This document shows, in pieces, positions 7,358 to 16,090 of a DNA stretch of 64,000 nucleotides. The stretch spans positions 1 through 64,000 of IMG/VR virus record IMGVR_UViG_3300047510_002037; one strand, written 5' to 3'. This DNA comes from a virus. How positions within the stretch are numbered: position 1 is the first letter of the stretch; every line of letters starts with the position of its first letter. The translations under genes were made by a program, and so were the position numbers. The notes under the pieces were generated by a model. The model made no database searches and had not been told where the DNA came from. It saw only the letters and a list, made by a program, of their open reading frames with translations.

Positions 7358-8743
7358 TCACATGAGGTTCTTAACTGCAACTCTTCTATAGTAACGGTTG
7401 CTGTTGGTGGTGAGAGCACCTTCGCCAACATCTGTACCCTGTGCGAATGGGTTAGCAACGATACCATAGCGAGTCTTAAAGCCGATCTTAGGCTGGAAGG
7501 TGTTCTCGCCAACTGCACGTACCATCTGGAGAGGAACGTAAGGGCAATAGAACAGACCTGCATCATAAGGGGAAGAACCCTTATAACCTACAACGTAGTA
7601 CTGGTTAGCAGCGTTGTTTGCAGCATATGGATCGATATAAACTCTCCACTTACCCATTAGAACACCAGCGAAGGTGTTACCAGTGTCGTCAACGTTGAGG
7701 TTTGCATTTAGAGCTGGGGTGTAATCAAGTACACCAGCCATGCTTAGTGCGGAAGCAACGTCTGCGGAACACATGATAACGTTGCCCTTTCCTCTACGAG
7801 TTCTTTGTGCGATCTGGTTAGCATCGCGCTCGATTTGGAAGAGTAGACCTTTGAACTTCTCAACTGACCAACGACCGTTGGAGTCGATATCTAGGTCAAA
7901 TACACCTGGAGTTGCTGTGTTTAGAGTAGCACCCTGCTCAGCAGTCTTGTAGATGGTTCTGATAACTTCGCGGTTGATCTCAGCAAGAATCTCTGTTGAG
8001 AGAATATTTGCGAGTTCTGCTTCAGCATTCAGACCATGGATTGCCTTGAGGTCTTGTGCTAGCTCTAGTGAGTACTCAGCCTTGAGTGCTCTGGACTTAG
8101 CAGTTACGGTGACTTTCTCGATTGAGAATGCCATCTCGTTGAACTGATCAGATACGCCAAGATTCTCAGCGTAATCTGTACGCATACCCTGACCAACATT
8201 GTAGTCGGTTTGAGTTGCTGTTGAAGTTGGGTTTAGAACAGCTGGGTTTGAACCTGCCTGAGCAGTAGTACCCATACCAACACCACCATTGGTCCAACCA
8301 TTGGTGTTGTCGTATCCTGTATCTTGACCAGAGAATGCAGTATCTGCTTCATTGAAGAATGCTTCAGTACCACTCTGGTTAACATACTTGGAGCGCATTG
8401 CGAAGATGAGTCCAGTAGGACCACTCATTGGCTGAACGCCTGCGAGATCGTATGCAACGAGGTTAGGCATTGCACGACGAATTAGGGAGATCAGAACAGG
8501 GTCGAAACCTGCAACTGTCTGACCGCCAGCTGAAGTGTAACCACCATTACCAACAGCGTTGGTTGGTGCTTCAGAAAGGAATGAACCAGACTGCTCGAAT
8601 GCAGACTGCTCTCTTAGAAATCTTTCTTGGTTTTCTAGCAGGGTTGCGGTTACCGCTCTACGATGGGAATCCTTGATTTGATCAAGACCCTCATAGTTGA
8701 GGATAGGTGCCCACTTTTCCTGCAGATGCTCGTTATTGAACAT
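7358..8743 (-). CDS. 23: gp23 major capsid protein
   Basis: HK97-fold hexamer subunit of the T4-type head, 461 residues (T4 gp23 has 521; marine forms are shorter). The N-terminal delta region (1-58, rich in E, Q and R) ends in FLSE, followed by APTN; LxE before A is the gp21 protease consensus, so cleavage after E58 is predicted. Downstream blocks VAYDLAGVQPMSGPTGLIFA and MRSKYV are typical gp23. A strong AAGAGGT ribosome site precedes the ATG. No TATAAATA box lies in the 52-nt gap to gp22, so the message may come from upstream promoters; a perfect terminator follows. Confidence 0.98.
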   Translation of the reverse strand: MFNNEHLQEKWAPILNYEGLDQIKDSHRRAVTATLLENQERFLREQSAFEQSGSFLSEAPTNAVGNGGYTSAGGQTVAGFDPVLISLIRRAMPNLVAYDLAGVQPMSGPTGLIFAMRSKYVNQSGTEAFFNEADTAFSGQDTGYDNTNGWTNGGVGMGTTAQAGSNPAVLNPTSTATQTDYNVGQGMRTDYAENLGVSDQFNEMAFSIEKVTVTAKSRALKAEYSLELAQDLKAIHGLNAEAELANILSTEILAEINREVIRTIYKTAEQGATLNTATPGVFDLDIDSNGRWSVEKFKGLLFQIERDANQIAQRTRRGKGNVIMCSADVASALSMAGVLDYTPALNANLNVDDTGNTFAGVLMGKWRVYIDPYAANNAANQYYVVGYKGSSPYDAGLFYCPYVPLQMVRAVGENTFQPKIGFKTRYGIVANPFAQGTDVGEGALTTNSNRYYRRVAVKNLM

Positions 8744-8795
8744 TTGCGTTTACCTCTTAAAAAGTGTGTTTGTTTACGTTTGATTAATATTAAAT

Positions 8796-9962
8796 TCAGC
8801 CTTGGCGAAATGCTGAAAGTGTCTTTAGGTAAGCAGCCATGTTACCTGAATATGATTCAGGAGCTCTGTCTACACCCTCAGATAGGGTTTCAGATTTTGC
8901 TGTTTGAGAAACTGATCTTGATGAGAAATATGATTCTCTCAATGTTTCCAGTTTTTCACGATATTCTTCCTCACTTTCAAACTCAACACTTTCGGCAAGT
9001 GAAGCGAGCTTTTCTTTCTGAGTGTCTGCTAGACCCTCGGAAACCTGATCAAAGATTCCATCTGCAACCGCCTCTGCGAGACGCTTGTTTAGGGAAACGT
9101 TTTTCTCAATTTGCTCGTTGAGTTTTGTCTCCATTTCATCAAGTTTTTCTACCATGCTCTCTAGAACATTATATTTATCTTCAGGGATTGATACATAATG
9201 TGCTTCAAAAAGGTCCTTGAGACCAGTCATGAAGGATTCGGTTAACTCTTCCTTCAGACCATTTTCAACAGCGAGTTTATTTTCATCGATCCACTCGCCA
9301 GAAACATATTCAAGATAAGAATCAACTCTTTCAGTAAGAGCTGATCTAATTTCTTCAACTTCTTCTTGGAGAGCAATCGAATATTGCTCTTCCAATGAAG
9401 AGGTGATTTCAGAAACTTTAGAATTGATAGCTGACTCAAAGATTGTCTTTGCCTTTTCTTTGAACTCTTCTGAAAGTTCTACTTCGGTATCAATATTCAG
9501 TAGTGCATTGAGATCTTCTTCAATTTCATACTCAATGGTTTCTTCTACTTCTTCCTCTGCAGCAACTTCTTCCTCTTCTTCTGCTTCTGCTTCTTCTACC
9601 TCTGCGGTAACTTCCTCATCATCTTCTTCAGTAATAACTTCGTCATCAAGCTCCTCTTCTTCCTTCACAGCAGAAGACTTATTGAGGGTCTTCATTCCAT
9701 CAGCAGCACCAGCTCCTTTGTTTACTACATTCTTAACTTGCTTAAGAGTAGCACCAGGAGTTTTTAATTTTGATGAATCATCATCAGACTTATAATTTTC
9801 TGGTGTTGGGCCACCCAGATCTTCCCAACCGCCAGTTTGACCATCAGGGATTCCTGTTGTTAGTTTGCCCATTGGATCAGCAGCTGAAGCTCCACTGTTA
9901 ACAGCGGTTCTGGATTGCTTAGTGCCTGCTTCCATTTCTTGTAAATTGTTACCACGAGACAT
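8796..9962 (-). CDS. 22: gp22 prohead core scaffold protein
   Basis: Main internal scaffold around which the gp23 shell assembles, later degraded by gp21. At 388 residues it is longer than T4 gp22 (269); the extra length is mostly a highly acidic Glu/Asp tract at about residues 100-150, followed by coiled-coil-like helices to the end. Order gp21-gp22-gp23 is the T4 order. A GGAG ribosome site and two overlapping late promoter boxes (9997-10007) precede the ATG. Confidence 0.88.
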   Translation of the reverse strand: MSRGNNLQEMEAGTKQSRTAVNSGASAADPMGKLTTGIPDGQTGGWEDLGGPTPENYKSDDDSSKLKTPGATLKQVKNVVNKGAGAADGMKTLNKSSAVKEEEELDDEVITEEDDEEVTAEVEEAEAEEEEEVAAEEEVEETIEYEIEEDLNALLNIDTEVELSEEFKEKAKTIFESAINSKVSEITSSLEEQYSIALQEEVEEIRSALTERVDSYLEYVSGEWIDENKLAVENGLKEELTESFMTGLKDLFEAHYVSIPEDKYNVLESMVEKLDEMETKLNEQIEKNVSLNKRLAEAVADGIFDQVSEGLADTQKEKLASLAESVEFESEEEYREKLETLRESYFSSRSVSQTAKSETLSEGVDRAPESYSGNMAAYLKTLSAFRQG

Positions 9963-9996
9963 TTGAACTCTCCGATTAACCTTGAAATTTAATCTA

Positions 9997-10007
9997 TATT
10001 TATTTAT
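9997..10007 (-). promoter_or_regulatory. Tandem late promoter boxes before gp22
   Basis: ATAAATAAATA on the minus strand gives two overlapping ATAAATA elements 35-45 nt before the gp22 start, in the 57-nt gap after gp21 (9963-10019). Confidence 0.7.
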
Positions 10008-10019
10008 TAAAATATAATT

Positions 10020-10670
10020 TTAAAGACTATTTAGAAAATTATTGAATAAGTCTAACTTATGTTCTTCTAGTCTTTTTTGATCAACTAAAGTGTTGATTCT
10101 ACGCTTAGTTTGCTCTGCAAGTTTTTCACGAAGAATACCACCATCCCATACCCATTCTTTTCCTTCCATAATTCCTTCAACAAAAGCATCTGGAGCGGAA
10201 GGATCTGCTACAATATCTGCAGCAGTCGCAAGCATAAAGTCATCACCAACAACATTGAATCCTTCTCTTGTTGGTTTTAATGACCCAATACCACGAGAAG
10301 AAACGCCTAGTTTTACTCCTTCGCTAATAAGAGATTCTGCAATTTTACCCATTGGGGTTGAAAGAATCTTTGCTTTACCAATAAAATTATTTCCACTTTC
10401 TTTCAATGAAACAATTTTATGAGAAACTCTATCTAAATTAACAGTAGGACCATCAGGGTGTCCCAACTCACCAAGAGCTCTTCCTGCTTGAACATGTGCT
10501 TCATTATATCTACCAACTTCACGTCTAAGAGTTTCCATTGGATACATGCGACCATTTCGGTTCTTTATATTTCCCTGTAAGAAAACCCCTTCTATGTACA
10601 ATGATTTTTTTCCGTTATTTTCTTCAGTAATAAAATTTACTGATTCTATTTCTTCTCTGATTAGTTTCAT
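10020..10670 (-). CDS. 21: gp21 prohead core protease
   Basis: Serine protease that matures the T4-type prohead by cutting gp23, core and internal proteins after LxE or IxE; 216 residues against 212 in T4. The conserved GELGHPDGPTVNLDRVSHKI holds the catalytic His (H71), and GVSSRGIGS the nucleophile Ser (124 or 125). The domain GNIKNRNGRMYP at 33-44 is typical of the family. It starts 5 nt after the small protein upstream. Predicted targets seen here are gp23 (FLSE-A) and the 105-residue protein (FLSE-S). Confidence 0.97.
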   Translation of the reverse strand: MKLIREEIESVNFITEENNGKKSLYIEGVFLQGNIKNRNGRMYPMETLRREVGRYNEAHVQAGRALGELGHPDGPTVNLDRVSHKIVSLKESGNNFIGKAKILSTPMGKIAESLISEGVKLGVSSRGIGSLKPTREGFNVVGDDFMLATAADIVADPSAPDAFVEGIMEGKEWVWDGGILREKLAEQTKRRINTLVDQKRLEEHKLDLFNNFLNSL

Positions 10671-10675
10671 GGTTC

Positions 10676-10945
10676 TTAGTTGGTGAGTCCTACTTTAGCG
10701 GCTAATACTGTTCCAGCAGATGCAAAGATTACATCAGTTGAAGCCTTTTGAAGGAATTCAACTGACCCGGTTGCCAATGTAAATGTATTGGTAGTTGCAG
10801 CACCGACAGCAGTTGAGATGCTTACCGTAGCTGCTGCTCCTGAACCATTATATAATCTTACACAGGTTGCTTCACTAATACTAGAAGCGGCACCTGCAGT
10901 TGTAGGCATTGCAACTTCTGTTGCAATTATTTTTGTTCTTTGCAT
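10676..10945 (-). CDS. Small virion-type hypothetical protein between gp67-like and gp21
   Basis: 89 residues, rich in Ala, Thr, Ser and Val with alternating polarity, suggesting an all-beta fold (SSISEATCVRLYNGSGAAAT, then a strand-rich end TVLAAKVGLTN). I know the type from head clusters of marine T4-like phages but no defined function. Location inside the prohead operon suggests a head component. It has its own late box (10971-10977) and a TAGGA ribosome site. Confidence 0.75.
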   Translation of the reverse strand: MQRTKIIATEVAMPTTAGAASSISEATCVRLYNGSGAAATVSISTAVGAATTNTFTLATGSVEFLQKASTDVIFASAGTVLAAKVGLTN

Positions 10946-10970
10946 TGTTATAATAAAGTCCTATAATAGT

Positions 10971-10977
10971 TATTTAT
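10971..10977 (-). promoter_or_regulatory. Late promoter box before the 89-residue virion-type gene
   Basis: ATAAATA on the minus strand, 26 nt before the ATG at 10945, overlapping the stop of the gp67-like gene. Confidence 0.65.
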
Positions 10978-11147
10978 TATTCCGCGTCTTCTTCAGATTC
11001 ATCTTCTAACCCAAAAACTACAGATGCTACTGTAGGTCTTAGATCATCAATTTTTTCTGAAGATTTTGTATATAAAATATCTTTAATTTTATCACTAATT
11101 TCTGAAGGTGCTTCGTCAGACATAATCATGTTTATTAGATCTTCCAT
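10977..11147 (-). CDS. 67: gp67-like prohead core protein
   Basis: A 56-residue acidic helical protein in the T4 gene 67 position between portal and protease. I chose the ATG at 11147 (MEDLINMIMSDEAP); the frame could be extended to a TTG at 11168, but that leaves only 5 nt after the perfect TATAAATA box at 11181-11174. Features are SDKIKDILYTKSSEKIDDLRP and a very acidic tail EDESEEDAE, as in T4 gp67, a small acidic core component (80 residues). The assignment rests on position and composition. Confidence 0.6.
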   Translation of the reverse strand: MEDLINMIMSDEAPSEISDKIKDILYTKSSEKIDDLRPTVASVVFGLEDESEEDAE

Positions 11148-11173
11148 AAATTTTTGAATCAATTTCAATTACT

Positions 11174-11181
11174 TATTTATA
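11174..11181 (-). promoter_or_regulatory. Perfect T4-type late promoter TATAAATA
   Basis: Exact TATAAATA on the minus strand, overlapping the gp20 stop and 27 nt before the gp67-like ATG. Confidence 0.8.
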
Positions 11182-12823
11182 TCTCGGATGCTTCTACATC
11201 TGAGGCATCTATTTCTGGTTCAATGGGAACTTCTCCAGATGCACCATCGATAGAATCTCCAATTGGTTGTCCAGTTTCGGGATCAACAGGAGCATTTGGA
11301 TCTGGAATAATTCCAGCTTCAATTTCTTGTTGAATTAGAATATCCTGTTCGATAATTTCTTCATCAGTTTGGCGAAGAATTTTGCGACGAACGTAATCTT
11401 GAGAATAATATTTACCAATGTATGGTTCTGCAGTAGCAACCATATTCAATCGTTCAGTCATCAACTCAGCTTCTTTTAGTTCTGAGAAATGATTATCGTA
11501 TAGAAAATCATACTGAATATGCTGCTCCATGGTTTCCCAATCTTCTGGAGTAACAATGTTTTTTAAAATAAGTTGAGTCTTGAGCATATCATTGAACATA
11601 TTTGAGAATCTCTTTCTCAAACGTCCAACAAACTTGGTGAACTTCAATTCATCTCTCAAAATTTCTGAAGAACGACCTAAATTAAATCCACCTTCTCCGT
11701 CCATTCTTGATGGTGGTACATTGAGAGAGCGATATAATTTCTTTTTAAAATACTCAATATCTGTAATTTCTCCAAGATTTTGACCGCCTGGTAGTGTAGT
11801 GATTTCAGTTCCTCTACCACCTTCACGGCGAGGAAGCCAGAAGTCCTCAAGCATACTCATATATTTCTTATCATCACGAATTTCTCCAGTTGATGCATCA
11901 TATACAAGTTTATTGCGATAACGCATCATAACATCACGAAGATATTGTTCTGCTTTTACCTTAGGTAAATTGCCTACGTCGATATAGAAAATTCTACGTT
12001 CCGGAGCACGAGACAATCTATAGATAACAAGTGAGTCTTCAATCATACGAAGTTGATTTAGTGACTTAATTGCTTTGTGGAGATATGAGAGAACTGTCCC
12101 CTTATTTCTATCCACTAGACCAGAAGTGCAGTAGGTAATTGAATCTCTAGAAAATTTTACACCGGCACTTGATGATGAAGTATTGCTTGTTAATTGAGAT
12201 CCTGCATTATTACTTCCCTTTGAATTGTATATAAAATATTCATCTATTTCTGGAAATGTAAATGATTCTTCGTCAGAATTTCTTCTAACTAATCCATCAT
12301 TTTTCTTATCTTTTCTTTGCTGTCTAACATAACGCATTTTTAATGCGTCAATATATCTAAGTTCTTGAATTCCGTCTTGTGGATTTTTTAAATCTATTAC
12401 TTTATGATAATAAAGTCTTCCATCAATATACCAATTTCTATAGATCTCATGTGATTTTTTATCAAAATCTAATAAGTCTAATATGTGTTTAAATTCTTCT
12501 CTTATTTTCTTTTTTATACCATCACTAGCATTTAAATTTGATAATTCAATCTGAACGGGAACATCATTTGTATCGGAAACAATAGCTTCATTTACAATAT
12601 CTTCGATTGCACTATCCACCTCTGGGTGAAGTGCCATTTCCCTATATCTTTTAATTAGATCAAATTCTGTTCTATAAACACCTTCAATATCTACATAAGA
12701 ACCAAAAAATCCACTGGTTAAATAATGGTCAACCCCGTCCTCATTATTTTGAGGAACGGGGGAAACTGTAGATGGTGATTTTTTGTTATTATCTTCTATT
12801 GAAAAACCAAATAATTTAGCCAT
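11177..12823 (-). CDS. 20: gp20 portal protein
   Basis: Dodecameric portal vertex protein, the site of head initiation, DNA entry by gp17 and tail attachment. 548 residues against 524 in T4. Conserved blocks include LHPEVDSAIEDIVNEAIVSD, YRLSRAPERRIFYIDVGNLP and FWLPRREGGRGTEITTLPGG, all typical of gp20 and used as its PCR marker region. The C-terminal tail is acidic and proline-rich (PDPNAPVDPETGQPIG). A late box sits 27 nt before the ATG. Confidence 0.98.
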   Translation of the reverse strand: MAKLFGFSIEDNNKKSPSTVSPVPQNNEDGVDHYLTSGFFGSYVDIEGVYRTEFDLIKRYREMALHPEVDSAIEDIVNEAIVSDTNDVPVQIELSNLNASDGIKKKIREEFKHILDLLDFDKKSHEIYRNWYIDGRLYYHKVIDLKNPQDGIQELRYIDALKMRYVRQQRKDKKNDGLVRRNSDEESFTFPEIDEYFIYNSKGSNNAGSQLTSNTSSSSAGVKFSRDSITYCTSGLVDRNKGTVLSYLHKAIKSLNQLRMIEDSLVIYRLSRAPERRIFYIDVGNLPKVKAEQYLRDVMMRYRNKLVYDASTGEIRDDKKYMSMLEDFWLPRREGGRGTEITTLPGGQNLGEITDIEYFKKKLYRSLNVPPSRMDGEGGFNLGRSSEILRDELKFTKFVGRLRKRFSNMFNDMLKTQLILKNIVTPEDWETMEQHIQYDFLYDNHFSELKEAELMTERLNMVATAEPYIGKYYSQDYVRRKILRQTDEEIIEQDILIQQEIEAGIIPDPNAPVDPETGQPIGDSIDGASGEVPIEPEIDASDVEASEI

Positions 12824-12849
12824 TATTAAAGTGTAAACTAGATTAATAC

Positions 12850-12856
12850 TATTTAT
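12850..12856 (-). promoter_or_regulatory. Late promoter box before gp20
   Basis: ATAAATA on the minus strand, 27 nt before the gp20 start; it abuts the gp19 stop. Confidence 0.7.
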
Positions 12857-13521
12857 TAAACAATAGCAACTCCAGTTTGATCGGTAGCACCACCACTGGT
12901 TTGCTGAGATCCAGCAGTCCAGTATTGAACTTGGAACTCTACAGTGTATTCTTCGATGGTATCGGATGAATCATATGATAGATCAATCTGAGATACATTT
13001 GTTGGGAATACATCATAGAATAGATATGTTCTCAGTGGAGTAATACCAGAACCACCGACTAAATCATAGTTTTGGTTTGAATTGTCCATTCTGTTGCTAG
13101 CACCTCTACCGAGTTGATGAACAACAGCATTTGTCATATATGAAGTTGGATTTGTTGCACCAGTGTTATTATCTAACTTGCTGATGGAATTCATCCAAAG
13201 TTCGAACGCAGATCTCAGTTTGAAATCTTCGTCATTGATAATGGTAACAGTCCATGTATCGAAGGTTCTGTCTCCAGCAACCTTGAGGATTCTTCCTCTA
13301 AATGGAACATCAATTGGAGCAATGTTTGATGCTGGAAGAGCAGCTGCTTTGCATAAGAAATTGAAAGCTTCTGCTTCTCCATTAGCACCAGTTGCCCAAG
13401 TTGCACCAGAGTTTGTAGCAGCGGCTGGGAATGAAGGAATATTTACTTCAAATAGATTGGGTCTAGCGCCGCCACCTGCTAATTTTGATTTGAAATCTGT
13501 GATAGTTCTTAAAGTAGACAT
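12856..13521 (-). CDS. 19: gp19 tail tube protein
   Basis: Forms the inner tube of the contractile tail. 221 residues, longer than T4 gp19 (163) through loop insertions. Conserved T4-like signature: RPNLFEVNIPSFP near the N-terminus, then FLCKAAALPASNIAPIDVPF, AGDRTFDTWTVTIINDEDF and the C-terminal DTIEEYTVEFQVQYW. A strong GGGAGG ribosome site precedes the ATG. No late box is visible in the 35-nt gap to gp18, so it is probably co-transcribed with the sheath gene. Confidence 0.96.
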   Translation of the reverse strand: MSTLRTITDFKSKLAGGGARPNLFEVNIPSFPAAATNSGATWATGANGEAEAFNFLCKAAALPASNIAPIDVPFRGRILKVAGDRTFDTWTVTIINDEDFKLRSAFELWMNSISKLDNNTGATNPTSYMTNAVVHQLGRGASNRMDNSNQNYDLVGGSGITPLRTYLFYDVFPTNVSQIDLSYDSSDTIEEYTVEFQVQYWTAGSQQTSGGATDQTGVAIV

Positions 13522-13556
13522 TTTAGTAGTCCTCCCTTTTTAAGTTAAAATAATAA

Positions 13557-15776
13557 TCAAACTCTTCCAGCCACTTCTTCGAAGCTTACACCTGTACGGG
13601 TTGCTACGAAAGTTAGTGTTACGAAGTTAATTGACTTGGCTGGTTTTAGGAAGATGTCTGCTCTAAATTCATTGTTATCAATAACATCGGGAGTGTTATT
13701 GGTTTCATCACAAATAACCAGGAAGTCATAGACTCCTCTCTTAGCTTGAATATCTCTAAGATAAGGTTCTACAATGTTAACGAAATTAGCTCTGGTGATT
13801 TGATCATTAAGTTCGAATAACTGAGCTTCTGCTGCTTTTTGTAATGCTTGCTCAACCGTCAGGAATAAACGACGAACGTTAATTCTGTCGAATGCTGAAG
13901 AATATCCAAGAGCAGTTTTATCACCAAAGAGAAGAATTCCAATTCCTGGTTGATTAACAATTGCGTTAATTCTTCTTGGATAGAGTTGATCTCTTTGTGC
14001 TTTATTTGGGTTGTATGCTAGTTTAATTGCATTGTTTAAAATTCCTCTTTGCTGACCAGCAGGTGAGAACCATGGATATGCAACTAAGTTTGTTCTAACC
14101 ATCATTCCGCCAACATCACCATTACATGGGATATATCTGAATTGATTATTAAATCTATCATACATGTACTTATAACCAGTATCAAATACTGCGTATGATG
14201 AAGAAGGAAGTGGACTAAAGAATCTAATTAAGTTGTCGGTTTGAGTATCGGAATTTGTGATACCAATAATACCCTTTCCATCTGCTCCTCTGTGTGGAGA
14301 AATGCAAGCAACGCAATCTTTTCTCTGATTTGCGATGGACATCACATAATTTGCTTTTGCTTGTGATTCTTCTAAAGTTCCAAAACCAGGACCATTTAGA
14401 ATGAAGTCAACTTCGATTTCATCCTTGTTTGAGAAGAGACTATATGCTGAAATTACATCACCCAATTCAACGGAATAACCATTATTAGCAGAATTGTAGT
14501 TGTTACCATTTGTTAGGGTATATGTAACATTTCCAATAGCACTGAATGTAACACCCTGAGTTTCTTGGTTCCAAATGCCATCAGCAATTGAAATTGGACT
14601 AAATGATTCTGATTTTACACCAGAATATGTTGTAAATCCAGTAGCAACAGGTGTAGTACCATTTTGAGAATCATATTCATCTGAAGGATTAGCGCCAGCA
14701 AAAATATAATCTGAGAAGTTAGCTAGATAATTCTTCCACCAGATCTTCTGTGGAGAATTGATTGCGGAAATTGAATCAGTTGCCTTCGAAAGATTTACAT
14801 GCTTTTCTAGAAGATTTCCTTGAATTCCTGTGATCTTTCCTTCATCATCAAAAATCGCAATATGTAGCGCGTCATTTTTTGAACTTCTATCTAACGAATA
14901 TCCATTAGAAATTGGTTTTGGTGCAATTGATTTCCAATAAATTGTGCTATTAACTAATCCAAGAGTTTGCGAATCATACCAATCAGCGACCGATGTTGCC
15001 TGCGATGTGTTTACGTTGGTTCCAGAGTTATTTACGAATGTTAAAGTATCAAGTCTAACTATGGAAGATAGTCTATCATTTTCAGAATATGTTATTGGTG
15101 TTTCCACCCCAGTGGTGCTAGCAAGGGAAACGATCTTAACGTCAACTTTACTTGCTCCGGTAGAAGCATCTGTTGTAACACCAGTAATTATTCCTTTAAG
15201 GTAACCATTAAATACTGAGGTGCTTCCTGATCCAGCTGAAACGCTGTTTATACCGACTGTAACACCATATCCAATTACTGCTCCAAGTGCAGATGGATTA
15301 GTTGTTGCAATTCCGATTATTTGATCTGCTTTATCATCAATTAAACAAACCTTTAGACCATTTGCCCAGACTCCTGGATTTTTTGCTGCATAGGCAAAAG
15401 TTACAGAATCATCGGAGTGATTATCATCATAATCATCGTAGTTGTAAATTTTTAGATCATTTGAGGCAGATACATCAAATCCTGCGTTAGCATTGTTTAG
15501 TTCATCACCAGCACATCTTACAACCTTAAGAACACCACCGTATGATAAGAATGAAGATGCTGTGAGCCAATACTCATACTGTCCATCTTCATTTTTTGGT
15601 TTTCCAAAAATATTAATTAATTCTTGTTCGGTGTTGATGTCTATTGGTACTTCAACTGGACCGATGGGAAAGGGGCCTGCAATAGCACCAATATTATCTA
15701 AAATATTTTCAGCTCTCCCAACTGTTAAATCAACTTCCCTAGTAAGTACACCGGGAGATAATTGAGGAGTCGCCAT
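13557..15776 (-). CDS. 18: gp18 contractile tail sheath protein
   Basis: Subunit of the contractile sheath, 739 residues (T4 gp18 659). The N-terminus LSPGVLTREVDLTVGRAENI and the C-terminal blocks FGDKTALGYSSAFDRINVRR and FNNQFRYIPCNGDVGG are characteristic. The extra length lies in the middle surface domains. An AGGAG ribosome site (15783-15787) and a late box at 15812-15818 precede it. The smaller tube gene follows after 35 nt. Confidence 0.98.
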   Translation of the reverse strand: MATPQLSPGVLTREVDLTVGRAENILDNIGAIAGPFPIGPVEVPIDINTEQELINIFGKPKNEDGQYEYWLTASSFLSYGGVLKVVRCAGDELNNANAGFDVSASNDLKIYNYDDYDDNHSDDSVTFAYAAKNPGVWANGLKVCLIDDKADQIIGIATTNPSALGAVIGYGVTVGINSVSAGSGSTSVFNGYLKGIITGVTTDASTGASKVDVKIVSLASTTGVETPITYSENDRLSSIVRLDTLTFVNNSGTNVNTSQATSVADWYDSQTLGLVNSTIYWKSIAPKPISNGYSLDRSSKNDALHIAIFDDEGKITGIQGNLLEKHVNLSKATDSISAINSPQKIWWKNYLANFSDYIFAGANPSDEYDSQNGTTPVATGFTTYSGVKSESFSPISIADGIWNQETQGVTFSAIGNVTYTLTNGNNYNSANNGYSVELGDVISAYSLFSNKDEIEVDFILNGPGFGTLEESQAKANYVMSIANQRKDCVACISPHRGADGKGIIGITNSDTQTDNLIRFFSPLPSSSYAVFDTGYKYMYDRFNNQFRYIPCNGDVGGMMVRTNLVAYPWFSPAGQQRGILNNAIKLAYNPNKAQRDQLYPRRINAIVNQPGIGILLFGDKTALGYSSAFDRINVRRLFLTVEQALQKAAEAQLFELNDQITRANFVNIVEPYLRDIQAKRGVYDFLVICDETNNTPDVIDNNEFRADIFLKPAKSINFVTLTFVATRTGVSFEEVAGRV

Positions 15777-15811
15777 GTTTTTCTCCTGATAGTTTCAGAT
15801 TATCTAAAAAA

Positions 15812-15818
15812 TATTTAT
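15812..15818 (-). promoter_or_regulatory. Late promoter box before gp18
   Basis: ATAAATA on the minus strand, 36 nt before the gp18 ATG and downstream of the inverted repeat at 15830-15855. Confidence 0.7.
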
Positions 15819-15829
15819 TAAAAAATCAC

Positions 15830-15855
15830 TTTACGCGGGGGAAAATGTGCGTAAA
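15830..15855 (-). terminator. Possible weak terminator between the zinc peptide and gp18
   Basis: 7-bp inverted repeat TTTACGC/GCGTAAA with a 12-nt loop, followed on the minus strand by AGTGATTTTTT. The large loop and the gap before the T-run make it weaker than the two terminators near gp23. Confidence 0.4.
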
Positions 15856-15859
15856 CATA

Positions 15860-16090
15860 CTACCAATCAGGATATTCCCACATATATCCTAAATTAGATG
15901 TCTTTCTTTTTCTCAAAACTCTGTTTATTGTACAATCTTTACATTCGTAGGAAAATGATGATGCAACTGCTCCTCTATCTTTGCGTGTTCTATAGAAACA
16001 GTCTATAAGGTTTTTTATTTCTCCACATACCCTGCATTCTCTATCGTATAATAAAAGATGTCCAAACTTTACCTGATTATCTAAGTCCAT
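15860..16090 (-). CDS. Zinc-ribbon peptide downstream of gp17
   Basis: 76 residues if started at the ATG at 16090, which shares one base with the gp17 stop (TAATG); an ATG 15 nt upstream is also in frame. Two CxxC pairs, CRVCG and CKDC, about 25 residues apart, would bind one zinc, and the spacing with a basic middle (YRTRKDRG) resembles the zinc-binding part of endonuclease VII/HNH proteins. No HNH catalytic histidine block is visible, so nuclease activity is doubtful. Similar small peptides accompany the terminase in marine T4-like phages. A DNA-binding helper of packaging is an inference. Confidence 0.75.
   Translation of the reverse strand: MDLDNQVKFGHLLLYDRECRVCGEIKNLIDCFYRTRKDRGAVASSFSYECKDCTINRVLRKRKTSNLGYMWEYPDW

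Noticed and set aside
9403-9795. Plus-strand frame encoding a serine-rich protein
   Set aside because: It is the antisense of the Glu/Asp-rich tract of gp22; GAA/GAG codons read backwards as Ser. No ribosome site or promoter.
11148-11168. TTG start extending the gp67-like protein to 63 residues
   Set aside because: It would start almost inside the exact TATAAATA promoter; the ATG at 11147 leaves a normal leader.
15777-15859. Phage attachment site or origin at the GC-rich inverted repeat before gp18
   Set aside because: Only a 7-bp stem with nearby T-run is seen; no integrase, iterons or other supporting sequence.
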